Position numbers and translations under genes: made by a program. A stretch of 64,000 bases of DNA, from NCBI GenBank assembly GCA_026874595.1, contig CM049316.1, positions 55,561,676 through 55,625,675 of the forward strand, written 5' to 3'. Positions 58,310 to 64,000 of this stretch are shown in pieces (positions within the stretch are counted from its first letter, which is position 1; every line of letters starts with the position of its first letter). A model generated the notes under the pieces. The model was not told where the DNA came from and did not search any database. It saw nothing but the letters and a program-made list of their open reading frames with translations. The DNA is from Sipunculus nudus. Its lineage: Eukaryota > Annelida > Sipuncula > Golfingiida > Sipunculidae.

Positions 58310-58380
58310 ACAAATTGCTCAGGGGAAAATATTGGTTTCGAAACCGGGATCAGCCAAATATTTTCCCCTGAGCAAATTGT
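58310..58380. repeat. Hairpin-forming inverted repeat
   Basis: The arms contain TTGCTCAGGGGAAAATATT and its inverse, about 26 bp each with one or two differences, around an 18-bp loop. A third partial copy (TATTTTCCCCTGA) lies at 58065. Confidence 0.85.
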
Positions 58381-59068
58381 TCCCACCCTATGTAACCGTC
58401 CCATCCTACATCAGTGTCCCATCCTACGTCACTGTCCCACCCTACGTCACTGTCCCACCCTAAGTCACTGTCCCACCCTACATCACTGTTCCACCCTACT
58501 TCACTGTCCCACCCTACGTCACTGTCCCACCCTATGTCACTGTCTCACCTACCTCACTGTCCCATCCTATGTCACTGTCTCACCCTACATCAGTGTCCCA
58601 CCCTATGTCACTGTCCCACCCTACGTCACTGTCCCACTCTACACCAGTGTCCCACCCACCACCAGTGTCCCACCCTATGTCACTGTCCCACCCTATGTTA
58701 CTGTCCCACCCTACATCACTGTCTCACCCTACATCAGTGTCCCACCCTACGTCACTGACCTACCCTGTATCGCTGTTCTACCGTGCAAAACATCCCTGTT
58801 TATTTTTAATATGTTCCATCCTACATCAGTGTCCCATCCTATGTCACTGTCCCACCCTATGTCACTGTCCCACCCTACATCACTGTCCCACTCTACACCA
58901 GTGTCCCACCCACCACCAGTGTCCCACCCTGTGTCATTGTCCCACCCTACGTCACTGTCCCACCCTACATCACTGTCTCACCCTACATCAGTGTCCCACC
59001 CTACGTCACTGACCTACCCTGTATCGCTGTTCTACCGTGCATCACATCCCTGTTTATTTGTAATATAC
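58381..59068 (+). repeat. 18-bp minisatellite with higher-order duplication
   Basis: More than 30 copies of CCCACCCTACGTCACTGT. A ~235-bp block (58588-58813), including a non-repeat part ending CATCCCTGTTTATTT, is duplicated at 58823-59068. Because 18 is a multiple of three and the unit lacks stops, all three plus frames are open (hexapeptides PYVTVP, HCPTLR, SHPTSL). The 319-codon frame at 58121-59080 is therefore probably a product of the repeat. Confidence 0.92.
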
Positions 59069-59160
59069 AAAATTCTGTGACTATACATAATGCTTAACTA
59101 CAAATCTATGACTGTAACATTCATCAGAACTAAAACATTCAAAATAATTCCTTTCAGTTT

Positions 59161-61037
59161 AACAAGGGACCCATGGGTCACGGCGCTCAGCTGAAGTTTG
59201 AAATTTTTGCAAATGCAAAATATGCATAATATTCTATTGTAATGTTTTTCATATATATAAGCATATGAGAACCTAAGAGGAAAGGGGCCCTCCTACTTGG
59301 TTATAGTAAAGTTCTAAATATATGATTGCAAACTAATACTCTGACAAGACTGTCATATAGAAAAACAGTAAAAGTGTTGAGATACTGTGATGCATATGAA
59401 AAATTTATGGATGGACAGGCAAGTGGACAGAATGGACTAATACCTTTATTTCACTTTCAAGGGAATAATGCATTTAAGTTTATATATAAGCCTATTTTTA
59501 AGCATATTAACTTTTCCCATTAACAGTTTTTATCTGATTCATTTTTTTTTATTTACAAGTTTATAAATTTGTAATAAAAAAAAAACTGAAAATTTAAGTT
59601 AAAATATTAGAATTCTAAGTTGCAATCATTATTTATCCAGAGTGTAGCTCATATTGGGTCATATTATGCATACACAAATATTTTACTATTTTTAAATCAC
59701 AAATGTTTAAACTGAAATTAAAAGAAAATAATGCCACAACATGGCATCTACAAGATTATTCCTTGAATCACTATTTAAAAGTTTTGCACATTGGAGTTTT
59801 CAGTGCATGCTTAATTTTATTCACCGAAATAAAATAAAAGATTCAGTAAATTTGATAAAATAAAAACATCTTTTCAAATAAAATATACACAGTTGGTTGA
59901 ATGAGGGACAAACAAAATCATTGTGCTAATTACTATCTCGGCTATAATTTGTTACTGGAATTAATAGTCAATTTCACACCTGGTGAAGTTTTTACTCTTC
60001 TGAAGTAAGAATTTACTTATCTGATAAACATCCACACTTTCATAGCAATACACCACTTTGTGGACACAATAAAATGTGCACTTTAATCATTGTAACCCTG
60101 GTGGTACATTTCAAAATCTAAAATGTAGCATAGCAAAGAATAAAAGAAAATACAGAAAATTATAACATTCATCTAGTTAATGCACTATCTGGGGGGGGGG
60201 GGAGTGCAGGGCAGAGTGGAAGCCTGCTAGTAGTAGCAATGCAGGGCCAAGGCAAGCTGCCTGGGGTGGGTTACATAATGCAAGTGAAGGCTGTGTTACT
60301 AGGTGGGCTAGATTTAAACGACACTTGACATGGTGTATGAAAACTTGAATTAAAGCTACTCTTTTCAATCAATTCCTTTGAAATTTCAGATTTTAAAAGA
60401 TTAAATCCTTATGTAAATATGCCGTGAAAATTAAATCAACAGTGCTTACAGGGAAAAAATGTGCCATTGCCAAAGGTTGAAAAAATTTAAGGTAATGATT
60501 TGCTAATAATTTGAAAAATTTGCAAAATTCAGATCTAATTTTGGGTAAACAATTGAACCTTGATTAAATAAAGTTATATTCCTGAAAAAAAGTCTCCAGC
60601 TTCAGCAATTCTCATGTTAGGTGAGTAAATATATTTCCTGATTTTTTAAAAATTGCATTATATTTGGGCCCATAACTTCAAAATAATACCTAATACTGAC
60701 CTAATTTTTGGTATGTTCATGGAAAATGTATGGAAGAATAAGAATACTAAATATGATAAAAAACAGATCAGTAGTTTTGACATTAGGCAGCCTTGAAGTG
60801 TAACAATGGCTTTTTTATGGAAAACAGAGTTTTTTCCTGAATATCTCAAAGGAACAAAGTCCTAATGACCCAATTTTCGGTATGGTATGAGTTTTGGGGA
60901 CATCTAATGGTATGCAAAATTTTGGATACGTAGGTCCAACGGTTTTAGAATGTGCCCTGTTAACGGAGGGATGGCCGGATGGACGGACAAAGGACCACGA
61001 CTATAGCTCAGATGACTTATAGTCAGCTGAGATAAAA
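59161..61037 (+). mobile_element. Unclassified interspersed repeat, copy 3
   Basis: This is the most compact copy (1.88 kb). It starts AACAAGGGACCCATGGGTCA and then CGGCGCTCAGCTGA, and ends GACTTATAGTCAGCTGAGA followed by TAAAAAT. The CTCAGCTGA near the start and TCAGCTGAG near the end are inverted. It has one ~560-bp module, a short GGACGGACAA-type tail and a G-run at about 60191. No protein was recognised. The three copies share orientation. Confidence 0.7.
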
Positions 61038-64000
61038 ATGACCATTGACCATTCTCTGGTGAAAACCTGCCATTGACAAAATACATGAATTACTGAGATA
61101 CACTAAGCCTAATGGCCACAGGGGATGATGTGCAGTTGAATTAGTTTTCTGGCCAAAGTGTATAATTACCTGCGTGAGGTATGTTTTCTCCTCTGTTAGA
61201 AAGTTTTGTTGTAAATAAGGAGTATACAAAATGACATCTGATTTCTATGACATAGGGACACAGGGACATAGGGCAGGGAAGAACACATTACATTTTAGTA
61301 CAAAATTTGGTTAAAAGAAACTATCAAGTAAGTTTTTTATTTTTTGCCTTAGTGGAGATATGTACCCTACTAAGAACCTTTAGTTATCTTATATGAAGCA
61401 AGGTTTGAGGATGAAACACAGAACAAAGTCTACAGAATCTACAGAACCTTTAAGAATCTGTATAATTCAATACACACACAGTAACAAATTCAGGCATACT
61501 CAATAGTCTATTGAACCACAAGCCATTTGAAGGGGGATATGTGTAATGGTTTTATAATGAGCAGGCCCCTTCTCACTATGTAAACATTTACTATTTTCAA
61601 CAGATCATCTACTGTCATAAGAAGCATACTGGAACATTAACCAGGCCAAACACACGTCAGATATTATGACAAAAGGCTGTATATTTATAGTTAGGGGGCC
61701 TCATATTGCACAAATGACAGCTGCCACAGGAGACAGGTTTATAAACAACGTGGTCCTGACTGGACATCTGCAGGACACAGGGTCCATCCTTGTTATGATA
61801 ATACACCCCTACATGACATACTCAGAGGAATAAACACTAGTATGCATTACCCCTGTAGCTGTCAGTATATACTGGGTGTACACCAAGTACTATACTCATA
61901 GTTTATATATACAGTCCATGCCTGGAATCTGGGAGACCACCTCTGACAGCTAAAAATCTCACCTCAGGGCTGACTATTAAGGACACAAAATTTATTAATT
62001 TTAAGAGAGTAAAAATAACTGTAAAAGAACTTACAGACAGGGGTGTGAACTAAAGTCATAGGTTGGTGTAAGAAAAAGGGGACTCTAAACAGGAAATAAA
62101 GTCACAATTTTGGGTGGCAAATGTTATTGGAAAATAAACTGTCTTCAATCCTGTAAAAAAGTCTCAAGAAAAACACTTTTTTACATTTTTGTTTCACCAA
62201 ACTTAAACAGAACAGGAATGTCTCTCTACTGATATATTTTTCTGTAAAGGATCGATCCTTGGCCTGTAGGTGGCACTGACTTCTTAATGAGGATGAAGGT
62301 TACCATATAATAAATGGTATGTTATTTTTATGCCTTCAGGGTCCCAGGCTTCATATGCACTGGACTAGGAATTATCCATAAGTTGTTAACGACACTTGAG
62401 TGAATCCCTGGGGTCCAGGTGAGATCTCATCGATCTTAATTTTTGCACCAAAGATCATCAAATGTCCACCACCTTAACTGCTGGGTCATGTTCAACTAGG
62501 CTCTTAGAATCAATTCAAATATTGATTCTTTACCTTCGATTCAACTCTCAGTTCAATTCTCATTAAAGTAGTCAGTTTCAGACTTTTTAAAAAATAAAGT
62601 AATTTTAACAAAATTACTTTAGTAAACTCAGCAAATGTTGCTCTCTGTCTGTTTGTCACAACCATTTATGAGTGGAGTGGTTCACCAGCCAACCCTTTAG
62701 GTAAATTTCGGATTCATACATGATAAAGAGCTTCGTCATCAAGAACTGCTCTGTCAAATTTGAGCACACACAGGACTTCAGGATAGTAAATGCAATTAAA
62801 ATAATAATTGATATGAATTGATTCGGAGGTTAATAATCAATAAAATTTAATCGAGGGCTTGCAAATCAATGTAACAATTTTTCAATGCATTGTTAATTTG
62901 TTACACCCCTATGTCCAACCCAAAGAGTATGAAACATGAATAATTCTGAAGAAAATATAAAAGCTGAGTGTGTGGTATAAATTAGTCCAAAATGACCTCT
63001 TTTATTATCAGAAGAAAGGAACTGTGAATGGACAATGGGGGAGGGATATGGCCAGTGTCCTTAAGTTATCAAGCAATTCAGGATTTTCTTCTTTGCCTTT
63101 CTGAGAATCTTCAATATATCATAATATCCGTTAAGAAATCCTCTATCTGAGATCCCACACCTTTAAAGGTGATGCATACCTCAGACTAGACACTATAAAC
63201 AACTCAGCAGAAAGCTCATCTGTCACATGACTGTCAAAATTAAGGTTCACTGCAGAGTATCCAGTCTTGCAAAAATCACTGGTAACTAATGAAGTGAACA
63301 TCACAGCTCTCAGAAAACTGATAGCTCTGAGAAATCACAGATGTCAAGAGTATATATCATAAAGTATATTTCATGTCTAAAAATGAAATTAAACATTTTC
63401 TATTGAGTAAAAATTTTTAAATTTAATTTTTAAGTTAGAAAGCAAAATGGCAAGGAAAAGAAATGTTTTTAGATTAGTGTTATGCAGTTTGATTTAAGTG
63501 GTTAACTGTTATTGGTTGCTCAAAATTGTGTATTATTTAAAAAAAAAATTTAATGTTAAAATTTCATATGAAAATGAATGTGATTATCATAAATACATAT
63601 ACTATCAGGAAGAACTCTGTACCAGGTTTAAAATGAATATTAAATATTTACTTTACGGGGTCTTATGTTCATTTGAAACAGCCTTTTGATTGATTTAAAA
63701 TTTAAAGGGCTTCTGCCAGGGATGCTACGTTAACTTATCTGTCAACTTTTGATGCAGTGATGTAATATAAGGTAATACATTTATAATTACTAGTCCTCTC
63801 ATCGTTCTAAGTGTTCCCAATGTTAACATAAATGCATATTTAAGGAATTTAAAAGATTTTCATGGACAATATCAATCAAATTTCATGATACAATAAAGTC
63901 AATTTGATGATTACAATGGCCAAAATGTCACCATTTACAACGAGATAGTAGTAAAAACATTGTTTAATCGGGCCATTTTCCAATAAACTTTTTATCACAA
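61038..64000. other. Non-coding stretch to the window end
   Basis: About 61640-61830 is base-balanced. At 62500-62905 GATTCAATT-type words and a terminal GTTACACCCCTA resemble a hAT-type MITE end, without a clear partner. No exon with good support was found. A 51-bp splice-bounded frame near 63180-63230 is too short to accept. Confidence 0.35.

Noticed and set aside
58121-59080. 319-codon frame, the longest in the window, as a gene
   Set aside because: Most of it is the 18-bp minisatellite, which is open in all three plus frames, and its first part runs through the fold-back repeat.
61970-62030. Small minus exon between TTTTACAG and GAG/GTGAGA
   Set aside because: The only open frame is low-complexity AT-rich text, and the others contain stops.
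63180-63230. Small minus exon (HVTDELSAELFIVSS)
   Set aside because: Only 51 bp, an average acceptor, and its end phase does not fit the CUB exon, which needs phase 0.
1-64000. Retrovirus-like, Polinton-like or other virus-derived element
   Set aside because: No long terminal repeats, capsid, protease, integrase or packaging-type sequence was recognised; the only reverse transcriptase remnants are LINE tails.

Overview
This is AT-rich, gene-poor, intron-dominated animal DNA. The repeat content points to a marine lophotrochozoan, most likely a mollusc: elements built on AGGTCA-type sequence, elements ending in GACGGAC-rich tails, long tRNA-derived SINEs, CR1/L2-type LINE tails and many minisatellites. 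The species cannot be named from the sequence.

One protein-coding gene is clearly supported, on the minus strand, and it is incomplete. Three exons fit together by splice site, reading phase and domain content. The first (53609-53697) encodes the middle of a CUB domain. The second (13476-13537) encodes the end of the same CUB domain. The third (7776-7910) encodes one complete LDL-receptor class A (LDLa) domain. The first intron is about 40.1 kb and the second about 5.6 kb. A possible fourth, cysteine-rich exon (7635-7738) follows after a candidate intron of only 37 nt. Exons for the front of the CUB domain and the N-terminus were not found and probably lie beyond the right edge. The C-terminal end is uncertain; an open frame at 6778-7020 is a weak candidate. 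A CUB domain followed directly by LDLa suits the Neto/LEV-10, LRP3/10/12 and MFRP families of membrane proteins, but the fragment is too short to choose between them.

The rest is intron or intergenic DNA. From left to right it holds: a degenerate ~140-bp tandem array (1.1-2.2 kb) and a LINE tail (2.3-2.8 kb); the 3' exons of the gene with a SINE-like piece and a MITE-like element (7-9 kb); two related SINEs, one split by a LINE tail (11.6-13.3 kb); an AGGTCA-rich element with inverted ends (17.8-19.0 kb); a 38-bp minisatellite (21.1-21.7 kb); a second AGGTCA-rich element (24.3-25.2 kb) and a TA microsatellite; a 14-copy 40-bp array carrying a CCAAT box in almost every unit (27.3-27.8 kb); a SINE with a perfect 15-bp target duplication (29.5 kb); a 35-bp minisatellite (32.2-32.5 kb); three same-orientation copies of an unclassified repeat starting at GACCCATGGGTC (33.2, 45.0 and 59.2 kb); a short PIF/Harbinger-like MITE (37.7 kb); a second copy of the first AGGTCA-rich family (50.9-52.1 kb); a ~42-bp array beside the CUB exon; a 1.8-kb PIF/Harbinger-like non-autonomous element (55.6-57.4 kb); and a fold-back tRNA-like repeat followed by an 18-bp minisatellite (58-59 kb).

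Between these lie base-balanced islands with little coding signal (near 5.3, 10.6, 16.0, 22.4, 26.2, 32.5, 40.5, 41.8, 49.5, 52.5, 54.6 and 61.7 kb). They are candidate conserved regulatory DNA, most of them inside the 40-kb intron. No retrovirus-like or virus-derived element, CRISPR array, rRNA or functional tRNA gene was recognised.
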